A stretch of 64,000 nucleotides of DNA from Corynebacterium sp. ES2730-CONJ (GTDB taxonomy: Bacteria > Actinomycetota > Actinomycetes > Mycobacteriales > Mycobacteriaceae), in the NCBI RefSeq assembly GCF_024834055.1, contig NZ_JANUXZ010000002.1, positions 1-64,000 on the forward strand, in the 5' to 3' direction. Numbering within the stretch: the stretch's first letter is position 1; each line of letters begins with the position of its first letter. The translations under genes were made by a program, and so were the position numbers. This document shows positions 55,101 through 63,359 of this stretch, one piece after another. The notes under the pieces are model-generated. The model worked only from the letters and a program-made list of their open reading frames with translations. It did not search any database and was not told the DNA's origin.

Positions 55101-55350
55101 CATGACCGCGAATAATGCGCTCAGCAACGGTATCTAATAAAAGCGTGGTGACCCCTGAGCCGCTGGGGCCCTCAAGCCGCCAGATGCCTTGTTGGGCGTT
55201 GAAAAGATCGTTGGACCACGAGCGCCGCGGATTATCCGAGTTGGGTGACGTCAACCGAATGTCAGGATTGGGGGGTATCTGATGATAACCTGCATAAATT
55301 TCTTCCCCACGACTATTCCGCGATGAGTTGTCGCTATGATCTGAACTCAT
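52102..55350 (-). CDS. adnA: helicase-nuclease AdnA subunit (degenerate ATPase)
   Basis: A 1082-residue partner of AdnB. The motor domain is damaged: Walker A reads GPSGSGVTT (61-69) with V67 for the essential lysine, and Walker B reads FVDDTQ with D262 for glutamate. Motif III (GDPHQSVFRFRGA) remains. The C-terminal nuclease keeps D956/K958 (YDFKTG) and the four Cys of an AddB-type Fe-S cluster (C833, C1056, C1059, C1065). So AdnA probably acts as a nuclease and structural subunit, leaving translocation to AdnB. Confidence 0.9.
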   Translation of the reverse strand: MSSDHSDNSSRNSRGEEIYAGYHQIPPNPDIRLTSPNSDNPRRSWSNDLFNAQQGIWRLEGPSGSGVTTLLLDTVAERIIRGHDPDSMMVIAASKEAAARLRVGLTARLRGHSFTSSSSIVRSVHSWAFAIVRDHMDEHLRLISGAEHDAVIRELLDGERARDGGIRWPDDIREAIGMVGFARGLRDFLLRAAERGLSPGDLISLGSRYQQPMWVAAGEFLREYEQVMSLGNTHQLSASELVSRVLEYDVESLGFDAVFVDDTQHLDPKSTEFIHRLTTRASFAVIAGDPHQSVFRFRGARPDFLREFPAENHLKLTDTHRVRLARESFSDDYRQGRIEMNVVASMEELRHVVADVVRRENLIHQIPNQEIAVIVRNSAEVDPIRRALIAAGVPVHTDAGALVLGEQPLVSALLLTVRAARDGVSLEELEDLLIGPIGGADPATLRRLLRGLRLAELRYTRAVESSFDNSTPQRRAMEVLADLLRADAAQKNADFEEVVTTVLAPREWEILSHIRSILEQARRPGSVEEVLWNIWEATGLGRHLLAVSLRGGAPGSQADRSLDAVMTLFDYAGDFAERRPHAGIDSFIAHIAQQELPTGVRDRRLSAPDAVTVLTAHATTGREWDTTIIAGVQEGSWPNTGVTGGIFGQEELVDLIDDGIEPGVPISRIKERIHEEQRLFDMATSRARQKVVIAAVDAPEADEVMEISRFLVPYLDMLEEQSTPDSQPPAKPDQSYQPAVADSTASAENLEEMGRTTLLSIPTVVAELRRVLIDPHRPAFFKEQAARHLARMAHAGIADAHPFSWWGSGGISSDKELTVTALSPSKIDRALHCPLLTMLGPLVVDSETSPALLKGILVHAYAEALARGMDKDRAQELLRAAYPQISDSAKWQEETHIQQWQETLDHTAAWIETNSHDAADIYAEIPVNVEVLPGVRLRGRIDRLKKTTDGAYHIYDFKTGSNLPSTSDADKNPQLCAYQLALNKGEIENGRVINGAGMDIEGASLIYVELYGARGTKFRSQVPKQEADLQEFADQLPPLMDKLRGPYLEARVSQRCDTCVLRNICPAHSTGNLTTTPTGMQL

Positions 55351-55400
55351 TAATTCCTACCTTGATCCGCGTCTATTTCATTATCAAGCATATTACTGAG

Positions 55401-56492
55401 TTAGGTATGGGAAGTGTTCTCGTAAGCCTTTGAGCGCTCACATCGATCGTGCAGGACGGAACACACTCGGGCAAGGTTAGTGCCGGTCTCCTCTGCGGAA
55501 TCAGAGTGCAATGCATAAATATAAATGCGGTAGAGGAGCGCTCTGAGTAGCAGCTGGTCGAGATGGGGGACGTGGCGATAGCGGTCGAAGATGCGGGGAT
55601 CGGTGGCATTGAGGATGAGGGCGTCCACCATGACTTGCGCCGCGGTATATCCGGCGGGTCTGAGCATCCCGATAATATCGGTGATAACAGGCGCCTGCGC
55701 CCCAGAGTAAATTGTCGTTGCTAGCATATCGGCGTGCGTGACTTGGATCGCAACCTTGTTTCCATCCATATCGAGGATATCGCTCAGAAGTGGGCGTAAC
55801 TCGGCAAGAAGGGCGATAGCCTCGCGGTGTCGAGGTTGAGATGGGTCGAGTTGGATTAGGTCTTGACCGCGCGTAACAGCGTGATCAGCGAGGGAATAGA
55901 GGTCTCGAGCATTGGGGGCGCTAAAGGTTTCTCCACGTGGCACCGTGGCGAGAATGTGGTCGAGTCGCAGGGCTGCGGCGACTGTTTCATCAATACGATC
56001 TGTTGGTTCACCATCGACCCATTGAGAGGCACGCCATCCTTTGCTGATAAAGCGACCATCGGAGGAGCGTATGGGACGCACTATTCTCAGCCCCGGTACC
56101 CGCAGGTTCTCGCGTATCCGCGATGACCACACTGCCCTCTCGGGGTAGGCCACTCGAGCGAATATAGTGGTGCCTATTTTGAGCCCATAGTCCCAGGCAA
56201 GACCCATAGGCTCCGGGGTAATGCCGCTCGGTGCTTGAAATACTGAGCAAATATATCCTGGCACTTCATCTTCGGTTTCGGGCCCAGCCACTGGATTGTC
56301 GGAGACAGCAGCATCCTCTTGAGGCTTAATTTTAAGTAGGAAGACCACATTATCTTCGCTTTTATCGCAGCAGGCCGCTGCCTGCTCGCTATCTGTGACA
56401 GCGCTGTCGATGACGCTCTTATTAGTAATGTCATCCGGACGGTCGGTGGAGTTATCAGCCATGGGAACTAGCATAATAACCGAATGAGACAT
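55401..56492 (-). CDS. TIGR02569-like family protein (phosphotransferase-like fold)
   Basis: A 363-residue protein of a Mycobacteriales family. The N-terminal 75 residues are acidic and variable. The segment QVTHADMLATTIYSGAQAPVITDI resembles the catalytic HxD and DxD regions of aminoglycoside-phosphotransferase folds, but the usual residues are only partly kept. Function unknown. Position between adnA and the DUF3152 gene matches mycobacterial order. The start is uncertain: in-frame ATGs at 56492, 56471 and 56462. Confidence 0.65.
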   Translation of the reverse strand: MSHSVIMLVPMADNSTDRPDDITNKSVIDSAVTDSEQAAACCDKSEDNVVFLLKIKPQEDAAVSDNPVAGPETEDEVPGYICSVFQAPSGITPEPMGLAWDYGLKIGTTIFARVAYPERAVWSSRIRENLRVPGLRIVRPIRSSDGRFISKGWRASQWVDGEPTDRIDETVAAALRLDHILATVPRGETFSAPNARDLYSLADHAVTRGQDLIQLDPSQPRHREAIALLAELRPLLSDILDMDGNKVAIQVTHADMLATTIYSGAQAPVITDIIGMLRPAGYTAAQVMVDALILNATDPRIFDRYRHVPHLDQLLLRALLYRIYIYALHSDSAEETGTNLARVCSVLHDRCERSKAYENTSHT

Positions 56493-56651
56493 CTACCCCC
56501 GCTGCAACTCCAGAGCCTCACTCCGCTCCCTTTATATGGGCTTTTAGATCATTCCGTGCCCCTTGGATACGAGAGATATTCGCTCGCCATGAGTTTATGT
56601 GGCTCCCGCCTTACTGCAGGAGCAGCACAGAGTACAGCACCAAACCCGAGG

Positions 56652-57671
56652 CTAGGCGAAAGGATAGGGCCAAGGATTAGGTTTGCATTCGAAGCCATCA
56701 TCGGGATACACCTCATCCGGGTTGAGCGCATTAAGCTCGGAATTGCTCAAGCTGAGGGTTTGCTGCATCATCACCGGGGCTAATTCATTGGCACCACCGC
56801 ACGGTGCGTGTTGGCCGTAGCCTATCCCGTGCCCGACTTCGTGATTAAGCAGGTATTGGCGGTATCCACCGAGGTCACCGAGAAATGTTGATGCTCCGCG
56901 CACCCACCGTGATTCATTAATGATCACACGGTTGCCGATGCTATTAAAGCACGATGTCTCCATACTAATATCGTTGCCACACGAGCTGTGGGTTGTCTCC
57001 ACACTGGAGAGCTGGATGCGCAGATCGGGGATCTCCCCCGAGTCTCCTGCAATATGTTCAAAGCGGAATCGAGGGTCGTGGGTCCATCCCTTGGGGCTGG
57101 TCAACGTGGCATCGACCATGCTCACAAAAGCATCGTCACCACCGTAGGCTGAGGTGTCCACCCCATCTTCGATTTCTATAACGTAGCGAAATACTGCTTC
57201 CTTCCCTTCCCCGGCGGCGGCGCCAGGTTGACCCACCAATCGGTACTTGCCCGAACCTTTCACGCTAAAGGACGGCCCCGGTGGCAGGGCTCCTTCGGCA
57301 ATTGTGGGCCGCTCGGCACGTGCGGGGTCCGGCCCTTGCCCCAGACCTTGGGTGTGCGAATCGGTATTGGCACTCGTGCCTACGCGCATGGAATTAACCG
57401 GGAACACAGTGGTATCGGGGTTAGTAAAAATATCCACTAAAACCCATACTGTGAGTACCGCTAGGACCGGAATCGCATAGGCTCGCCAACCATAGACCTG
57501 GGCGAAGCGTACCAGCCGTGGGGTTGACTCACCATGCTCTGGGGAATCGCCCTCATTCGTCCACCCATAAGTGCTTCGAGATGGAGAACGCCTATTTCCC
57601 TCCCGACGACCATTATCCCCTTCAGGATGTGGTTCTGAGGAGGGAAGAGTGCGATCACCGTTATCGCCCAC
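56652..57671 (-). CDS. DUF3152 membrane-anchored zinc metalloprotease-like protein
   Basis: A 339-residue protein. It has a polar N-terminus (1-60), one transmembrane helix (about 64-82), a Pro/Gly linker and an outer domain with the metzincin-type motif H277-E-x-x-H281-x6-H288 (NHEVGHGIGYGQH). Four Cys may form disulfides. Homologous to Rv3207c by order and motif. It begins 2 bp after the DUF3107 stop, so they form an operon. Substrate unknown. Confidence 0.88.
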   Translation of the reverse strand: MGDNGDRTLPSSEPHPEGDNGRREGNRRSPSRSTYGWTNEGDSPEHGESTPRLVRFAQVYGWRAYAIPVLAVLTVWVLVDIFTNPDTTVFPVNSMRVGTSANTDSHTQGLGQGPDPARAERPTIAEGALPPGPSFSVKGSGKYRLVGQPGAAAGEGKEAVFRYVIEIEDGVDTSAYGGDDAFVSMVDATLTSPKGWTHDPRFRFEHIAGDSGEIPDLRIQLSSVETTHSSCGNDISMETSCFNSIGNRVIINESRWVRGASTFLGDLGGYRQYLLNHEVGHGIGYGQHAPCGGANELAPVMMQQTLSLSNSELNALNPDEVYPDDGFECKPNPWPYPFA

Positions 57672-57673
57672 GT

Positions 57674-57901
57674 TTATGCTCCAGCAAAACCAACGCGATG
57701 CGCGGTTTGGGTACCAATTTCGACATAGGCGATACGGTCGTTGCGAATAAGGTAGCGGCGCTGCTTATCATCTTCCAGTTCGAGGACACCGGTACCCTGA
57801 TGGAGGGCCTCCGAAATTTTAGCGACCACTGTGTCGTGATCTTGGGAGCTCGTAATCACGAGCTCACGTGGGGAATCGGAAAAACCAATCTTAATATCCA
57901 T
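57674..57901 (-). CDS. DUF3107 family protein
   Basis: A 75-residue protein starting MDIKIGFSDSPRELVI; the family (Rv3208A / TB9.4 type) is common in actinobacteria, function unknown. The ATG at 57901 has GAAGGA 7 nt upstream; the frame is open to 57994 without support. First gene of a two-gene operon with the DUF3152 protein. Confidence 0.88.
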   Translation of the reverse strand: MDIKIGFSDSPRELVITSSQDHDTVVAKISEALHQGTGVLELEDDKQRRYLIRNDRIAYVEIGTQTAHRVGFAGA

Positions 57902-58153
57902 AATGTGTCCTTCGGTTAACAGTGAAATCAATCGTTTGTGCGGTGCAGTTAATCTGTAGTCCTTCATCTTAGACAGTTTCCCTGCGCGCGTCACCCGAGA
58001 ACTGTCCCATCAGGACAATCACTATCCCGCTCGGGGCAACCGAGGAGGTGCTGCGATAGCAGCGGGCGGGAGATCAGTCGATGGGGTGCTTAGCTTATGG
58101 TGAAGCGGGGTGAAATGAGGTTGTTAACACCGAAACACACTAGTATCAGATGT

Positions 58154-59485
58154 GTGTCGAAGAAAGAGACCCCCACCTTCCATGCCCTAGGCGTTGCAGC
58201 CGAAATTACGCGAGCTCTTGCTGAGCAAGGCATAATCCATACCTTTGCAATTCAAGAGCTCACACTTCCCATTGCCCTCGACGGCCGTGACCTCATCGGT
58301 CAGGCACGAACGGGTATGGGAAAGACCTATGGCTTTGGGGTTCCGCTGCTCGATCGAGTCTTTGATGCCGCAGATATCAAAGAATTGGATGGCACTCCGC
58401 GAGCCTTGGTAGTAGTTCCCACGAGGGAACTGGCCGTCCAAGTGGGTGATGATTTAGAGAAGGCAGCTCGCTACACCCCCATAAAAGTCATTACCTTATA
58501 TGGCGGACGCCCGATTGAAGAACAGGAGCGGGCCGTCAAAAAGGGCGTCGATGTGGTTGTGGGGACGCCGGGCCGACTCCTTGATCTATACCAGCGGGGG
58601 GTATTAGCCCTGGATGAAATAGCCATTTTGGTGCTTGATGAGGCCGACGAAATGTTGGACTTAGGATTCTTCCCCGATATTGAGAAAATTCTGACGGCGC
58701 TCACACACCCGCATCAAACCATGCTCTTCTCAGCAACTATGCCAGGGCCTGTACTCACTTTGGCTCGTACATTCTTAAGTCAGCCCCTACACATTCGTGC
58801 TGAGGAGGCGAATGCACAAGCTACACACAGCTCAACCAAGCAGGTTGTTTTCGCCTCGCACCGCATGGATAAGACCGCGTGTATAACCCGCATCCTGCAG
58901 GCAAAGGATCGGGGAAGGACGATCGTCTTCACGCGCACCAAGCGCTCAGCTGCCAGCCTAGCTGAGGATCTTGCAGCCCGCGGATTCCTCGTCGGTGCCG
59001 TCCACGGCGACCTCAATCAGGCTGCCCGAGAAGCCTCTTTAGCGGCTTTTCGCAGTGGCACAATAGATATCATGGTCGCAACCGATGTGGCGGCCCGAGG
59101 TATTGATATCGACGACGTCACCCATGTGATCAATTTCCAAACCCCCGACGATCCCATGAATTATGTTCACCGTATTGGCCGCACTGGTCGAGCAGGCCAC
59201 AGCGGTACTGCTGTTACTCTCGTGGGCTACGATGAGCTGACGAAGTGGAAACTCATCAACGATGAACTAGCCCTCGATATACCTACCCCACCACAGTGGT
59301 TTAGTAACTCTCCAGAACTCTACGAAGCTTTGGATATACCCCAAGATGCAGCCGAACGAGTCGGTGCGGAACGCAAGGTATTCGGGGGTAGGATTCACGC
59401 CCAGGCCTCATCACCACGGCGCAAGGGAAGTCGGGGGTCCAGATCGGGGCGTAACTCTCGAGCGCATCGATCCTCGCGCAGCTAA
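58154..59485 (+). CDS. DEAD-box RNA helicase (RhlE-like)
   Basis: A 443-residue ATP-dependent RNA helicase. Motifs are the Q motif (HTFAIQ), ARTGMGKT (Walker A), VLDEADEML (DEAD box), FSATMP (SAT), ARGIDIDDVTHVIN and HRIGRTGRAG. The tail is basic and Arg/Ser-rich, suited to RNA binding. I chose GTG at 58154, because relatives start with TPTF...LGV close to the N-terminus; in-frame ATGs at 58097 and 58115 are alternatives. It is the Rv3211 counterpart by order. Confidence 0.92.
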   Translation: MSKKETPTFHALGVAAEITRALAEQGIIHTFAIQELTLPIALDGRDLIGQARTGMGKTYGFGVPLLDRVFDAADIKELDGTPRALVVVPTRELAVQVGDDLEKAARYTPIKVITLYGGRPIEEQERAVKKGVDVVVGTPGRLLDLYQRGVLALDEIAILVLDEADEMLDLGFFPDIEKILTALTHPHQTMLFSATMPGPVLTLARTFLSQPLHIRAEEANAQATHSSTKQVVFASHRMDKTACITRILQAKDRGRTIVFTRTKRSAASLAEDLAARGFLVGAVHGDLNQAAREASLAAFRSGTIDIMVATDVAARGIDIDDVTHVINFQTPDDPMNYVHRIGRTGRAGHSGTAVTLVGYDELTKWKLINDELALDIPTPPQWFSNSPELYEALDIPQDAAERVGAERKVFGGRIHAQASSPRRKGSRGSRSGRNSRAHRSSRS

Positions 59486-59516
59486 GAAGCTCAACCTGGT
59501 CTAAGGAATTCGACTG

Positions 59517-60809
59517 ATGAATCCCCTCAACAAAAGGCAGTGGCGCGAACGCGCGCTGGTACGTTCCCCCGAAGGCTACCCGTTGCAAGCTCGCCGTCTC
59601 ATTTCCTCGCCCCTTCACTATATAAGTGCGGCCATCATCGCAATAGCAGCACTCAGCCTCGTTATAAGCGCCGTTATTAGTGCGCCGATTAGATCCGTTT
59701 CGCTACATCCAGCTAAAAGCTCCTTTGCTGCGCCCGAGAAGACACAAACTCTCGCTAACCAATATGTAGAGCTGCGCAGCATCCCCGATGACTCTTTGGC
59801 TCCGGCACCCCTGTTAGTTCAAGGACTGCTGGTGACAACTACAACCATCGACCAAACCAGCATTATTAGCGCGAGCGACCCCGATACAGGTGAAGAGATC
59901 TGGAGCTACAGCCGCGATCTCCCGCTGTGTGCTGTCACAGAAGCATGGGATGATATTGTCGCCATCTATCGCAATGGGGCCGGTTGCGGGGATGTGGTGA
60001 GCCTTAAAGCGGCAACTGGAACCTATAGTTCAACGCGCTCATCATCCGCACCCATGGACGTATCCGCGTTGGTGTCTAATGACCGGGTCGGTTATATATC
60101 CCCTGCACGCATCGACCTGTGGCGCTCCGACCTCGTACGCACCATCGAATATGGCCTCGATCCCACCCCCCACGAACCCGAATTACAACCACATCCGGGC
60201 TGCACGATCATAAGCGCCCAAACTCGGGTAAAAAAACTAGCTTTAATCGAGCAGTGCGAGGATCGCATATGGTTAAGAATCCTCTCCACCGAGCCCGAGG
60301 AATCCCGCTCTCCTCAAGTCGACGCCGAGTATGAGTTGACTGGAACGAATCCGGCAGTGGTGGGTATAACCGAGGAAACAGCGGCTGTCTATATCGAGCA
60401 GCCAGAGCCTCACTATCTGCGTTTTACACTTGAGGCGAAGCTCGTTGCCGACAGCGTGATTGACCCCATTCAACAAACCGGCCCTGGCCCCACCACTGCA
60501 GTGATCAGTAATGACTTGCAGCATCATATCGCGTGGTTTGATGGACGGCGTCTGTATATCTTGCATCCGCTCACCCTCGATATCGACTACGTCGTCGACG
60601 ACGCTTCTGGGCTACCTGCGGATCTCGGCTCGTATATCCTCTACCCCACCGCTGAGGGTTTTGCGGCAGTTGAAAGTGCTGATGGAAACCCCGTACGGAA
60701 GATCCAGATCGCAGGTGGTGTGGAATCCTCTCCAGGTGCGCTCGGCGTTGCCGGCCGCAGCATAGTACTAAAATCTCGGGGCGAAGTTCGAATCTATCAG
60801 CCAGCCTGA
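59517..60809 (+). CDS. membrane-anchored beta-propeller-like protein (Rv3212 type)
   Basis: A 430-residue protein with one membrane helix (about 34-56) and a large outer domain of repeated short sheets such as ASDPDTGEEIWSYSRDL, which suggest a PQQ-like propeller. Two Cys pairs could form disulfides. Function unknown. It follows the RhlE-like gene by 31 bp, as in mycobacteria. Confidence 0.75.
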   Translation: MNPLNKRQWRERALVRSPEGYPLQARRLISSPLHYISAAIIAIAALSLVISAVISAPIRSVSLHPAKSSFAAPEKTQTLANQYVELRSIPDDSLAPAPLLVQGLLVTTTTIDQTSIISASDPDTGEEIWSYSRDLPLCAVTEAWDDIVAIYRNGAGCGDVVSLKAATGTYSSTRSSSAPMDVSALVSNDRVGYISPARIDLWRSDLVRTIEYGLDPTPHEPELQPHPGCTIISAQTRVKKLALIEQCEDRIWLRILSTEPEESRSPQVDAEYELTGTNPAVVGITEETAAVYIEQPEPHYLRFTLEAKLVADSVIDPIQQTGPGPTTAVISNDLQHHIAWFDGRRLYILHPLTLDIDYVVDDASGLPADLGSYILYPTAEGFAAVESADGNPVRKIQIAGGVESSPGALGVAGRSIVLKSRGEVRIYQPA

Positions 60810-60831
60810 GAGCGGATTAAATATCGCCTCT

Positions 60832-61263
60832 CTAGTGGGCGAAGCGTTCTGCTGCCCACTGCACCGAGCGTGGGCTAAAGAGCAACCCGAGAGCCATAAT
60901 AGTGCTCAATGCTGTTACCACGCCCATAAGGATCTGGGAGCCCGTGAACATATAGTAGGACATAAGTAAAAGTAAATTCTCTAGCATGATGACTGGTCCA
61001 CGGCCCCACCGTAATCCCTTCGCCATTCGGTAAGCACCGACGATCACGGTTCCGAAAATAATAAGGAAGAATAGTGCTGTTCCAAAGGCTACCGAGGTTA
61101 CTGCATCCGAGGACTCATAGATGATATCGGGTTGACTGGCGCCAGTGAATCCACGGTAGAAAAGAAGGAAGGCATAGCCTATACCGATTAGCGACTGGAC
61201 GGCCGCGATGGCGGCGGCGATTTTAATCTCCTGGGGGGGCGTGATAGCTGAAGTCGACGTCAT
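60832..61263 (-). CDS. four-helix membrane protein (Rv3217c-like)
   Basis: A 143-residue protein with four predicted helices (about 12-34, 50-75, 85-105, 110-130), unknown function. The ATG at 61263 is preferred; the frame is open to 61320. Its 3' end is convergent with the propeller-like gene, 22 bp away. The order matches Rv3217c near whiB1. Confidence 0.75.
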   Translation of the reverse strand: MTSTSAITPPQEIKIAAAIAAVQSLIGIGYAFLLFYRGFTGASQPDIIYESSDAVTSVAFGTALFFLIIFGTVIVGAYRMAKGLRWGRGPVIMLENLLLLMSYYMFTGSQILMGVVTALSTIMALGLLFSPRSVQWAAERFAH

Positions 61264-61770
61264 GAATTCATGGTACCTAAAGGTGCAGGTCTTACCTCCA
61301 CTCCGCGGCACCGGGATCACCTCGGTAGAGTTTTGAGATTCGACGGCGGCGATTCGGGCACCATTCTATTGCCTCTGTACAATCCTGTACGCTTCCACAA
61401 GCCCGTGTGAGCCTCGTTGAGCCCTACGAAACCTTGAGCAAGTTGTTGATTATTCAACTATATGGGTGCACTCCGACGATTTGACGAAAGTCACGGGAGG
61501 TTATCACTTAGCTTTCATTCATATCACCAGTTCACAACTCTAAGATTTCGAGAGTTTTTCAGACAAAAGGAATTCCGGGGTTGGTGTGAGTCGCCAAGAA
61601 CAGGAGAAAATGAGTGTTTCTAATCACTTTTAGTGGATAAACTCTAGCATTTTAGTGCGGAACGTGACAGTATCAACGACATACCAAAGCACGGGGAGAG
61701 TCGTGAGAGTGAAATCCTTGTGCCCAAGCCTTGGAGCTGACCTCCTTAACGGATGGTTGGCTTTCGGACT

Positions 61771-61794
61771 GTTTTGGGGTAAAAATCCCAAAAC
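61771..61794. repeat. 8-bp perfect inverted repeat
   Basis: GTTTTGGG and CCCAAAAC separated by 8 nt. It is not followed by a T-run in either direction, so it is not a standard terminator. Confidence 0.5.
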
Positions 61795-61919
61795 TAGACA
61801 GCATACACAGACAAGCGCCCACTGCCTGGCTCACCCTCTTAGGGGTATTAGCCAGCGACGTTGCGTTCTGACCATGATGCATACTCTCACCACGTACTAA
61901 AACTAATGGAATTTTAGTT

Positions 61920-61938
61920 TTCTAGGGGTCCCCTAGAA
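61920..61938. promoter_or_regulatory. 19-bp perfect palindrome before whiB1
   Basis: TTCTAGGGG and CCCCTAGAA are separated by one T, 45-63 bp before the whiB1 ATG, overlapping or next to its likely promoter. It is not the GlxR/CRP consensus (TGTGA-N6-TCACA) or a DtxR box. A dimeric regulator is the simplest reading. Confidence 0.55.
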
Positions 61939-61982
61939 GGCTATATTCCTATGCACTTTATAACGATATAGGAGTAAATACT

Positions 61983-62243
61983 ATGGACTGGCGCCACAAA
62001 GCAGTTTGCCGCGATGAAGACCCTGAACTCTTCTTCCCCGTTGGAAATTCCGGTCCTGCCCTAGCGCAGGTAGCAACCGCGAAACTCGTATGTAACCGCT
62101 GCCCAGTAACGTCGCAGTGCCTGGCGTGGGCCCTCGAGTCGGGCCAGGACGCCGGAGTGTGGGGCGGCATGAGCGAGGATGAACGCCGAGCCCTCAAGCG
62201 CCGCAAGAACCGTGGCCGCGGCCGCGCACGGGTGAATGCATAA
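61983..62243 (+). CDS. whiB1: WhiB1-type Fe-S transcription regulator
   Basis: An 86-residue WhiB-family protein. The 4Fe-4S ligands are C9, C37, C40 and C46; the GVWGG turn and a basic C-terminal tail follow. The sequence (MDWRHKAVCRDEDPELFFP) is nearly that of mycobacterial WhiB1, an essential nitric-oxide-responsive regulator that binds sigma-A. AGGAG lies 8 nt upstream. The C. glutamicum counterpart may carry another name. Confidence 0.93.
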   Translation: MDWRHKAVCRDEDPELFFPVGNSGPALAQVATAKLVCNRCPVTSQCLAWALESGQDAGVWGGMSEDERRALKRRKNRGRGRARVNA

Positions 62244-62530
62244 AGCACTCCTACCGGTTGGATAAGAACCAGCAATCTCCCCGTTTCTCAAGCCCCCCAC
62301 CCCCTTTGAAATCATATATGCCCGCGCTAGTTTCGCTAATGCGTAGCTCACTAGCTGGGCATCATAGAGGGCGCCCGCGAGTATGCGTTTAACGGGGAAC
62401 GACGGATAAGTATTGCAGCCGAGACGGGTACAACCTTTGGGCCTTCGGGCTCGCAGATTAACATCACCACCCGCCAACCAAGTAAACTACGTGCTGTTAA
62501 CAGCTCTCATTGTGTTAAAGGAGATATTCT
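62244..62530. other. intergenic, whiB1 to bL37
   Basis: 287 bp with no gene. It contains a C-rich stretch (62292-62305) followed by TTTGAAATC. No known small RNA could be assigned. The bL37 promoter should be in the last 80 bp. Confidence 0.4.
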
Positions 62531-62605
62531 ATGAGCAAGCGTGGCCGTAAACGCAAGGATCGTCGTAAGAAGAGCGCCAACCACGGTAGGCGTCCAAATT
62601 CCTAA
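62531..62605 (+). CDS. ribosomal protein bL37 (24 residues)
   Basis: A 24-residue, very basic protein beginning MSKRGRKRKDRRKK and ending NHGRRPNS. It matches in length and pattern the bL37 protein found in mycobacterial 50S subunits (MAKRGRKKRDR...NHGKRPN). AAAGGAG lies 9 nt before the ATG, and a strong terminator follows. Too short for most gene finders. Confidence 0.85.
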   Translation: MSKRGRKRKDRRKKSANHGRRPNS

Positions 62606-62637
62606 GTCACTGCGGTGATTTAAGCGCTTCGATCATA

Positions 62638-62684
62638 GGCTGCTTCGCGTTCGCTTTATAGTGTGAACGTGGAGCAGCCTTTTA
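62638..62684 (+). terminator. terminator after bL37
   Basis: GGCTGCT (62638-62644) pairs with AGCAGCC (62673-62679), extended inside by CGCGTTC/GAACG, and is followed by TTTT. A long hairpin that ends the bL37 transcript. Confidence 0.75.
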
Positions 62685-62813
62685 CTATGCACTTTATACC
62701 CTGCATATTGTGACATTTTATTTCATCACTCGTCCCTTTAGACACTGAGCTTTAGCCTCATTCATTGCTGCTATGTTGAACCTCCTTATATGGGGGTGTA
62801 GGAATAGACAGTT

Positions 62814-63314
62814 ATGGCGAAGAAAAAATCTCATGCGGCAACACCCTGTCTTCAGGCCTTAGAAGACGCTGGAATCACCTACACCACCAGCACTTTCGAG
62901 GCGGGCAACGACCACTTCGGCGAGCATGCCGTGGCAGCACTGGAGGTAGAGGCTGAGCGGGTCTTTAAAACCCTCGTCATCGACTTAACGGCAGGTAAAG
63001 GTCCAAAGCGGCAGTTAGCGGTTGCGTGCCTACCAGTGCCGTATCATCTGAGTTTAAAAAAAGCAGCCAAAGCCTTCGGTGTTCCCAAGGCAACAATGGC
63101 CGATCCCCACGACGCCAGTAAGTCCTCGGGCTATGTACCGGGAGGCATATCACCTATCGGCCATAAGAATCCATTGCCTACCGTGGTAGATGAAACCGCA
63201 CTACTGGCCGATAGTATCTTTGTCTCAGGTGGTCGTCGCGGATTGGATGTGGAAGTAAGGCCGCAAGACCTAGCCACCCTCACGAACGCTAGCTTTGCCG
63301 ACATTCAGGCATAG
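62814..63314 (+). CDS. YbaK/EbsC-type aminoacyl-tRNA deacylase
   Basis: A 166-residue protein of the YbaK family, which hydrolyses Cys-tRNA(Pro). The catalytic lysine lies in ERVFKTLV, and the GGISPIG loop is present. Length and layout are normal. AGGAAT lies upstream. Confidence 0.9.
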   Translation: MAKKKSHAATPCLQALEDAGITYTTSTFEAGNDHFGEHAVAALEVEAERVFKTLVIDLTAGKGPKRQLAVACLPVPYHLSLKKAAKAFGVPKATMADPHDASKSSGYVPGGISPIGHKNPLPTVVDETALLADSIFVSGGRRGLDVEVRPQDLATLTNASFADIQA

Positions 63315-63359
63315 CAGATCTAAAGGTCACCGGCCTGGGCATTAGTCCCGTAGAACCTT

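Larger units (their letters stand above)
61264..61982. other. long intergenic region before whiB1
   Basis: About 720 bp without a supported gene. It includes GTTTTGGG-N8-CCCAAAAC (61771-61794) and a 19-bp perfect palindrome (61920-61938). TATATT (61942) or TATAAC (61959) could be the whiB1 -10. AGGAG lies at 61970-61974. The length suggests a complex control region or an unrecognised small RNA. Confidence 0.5.

Noticed and set aside
62292..62310. C-rich stretch that could be a 6C RNA
   Set aside because: Only one C-run, and no pair of C-loop hairpins could be drawn.
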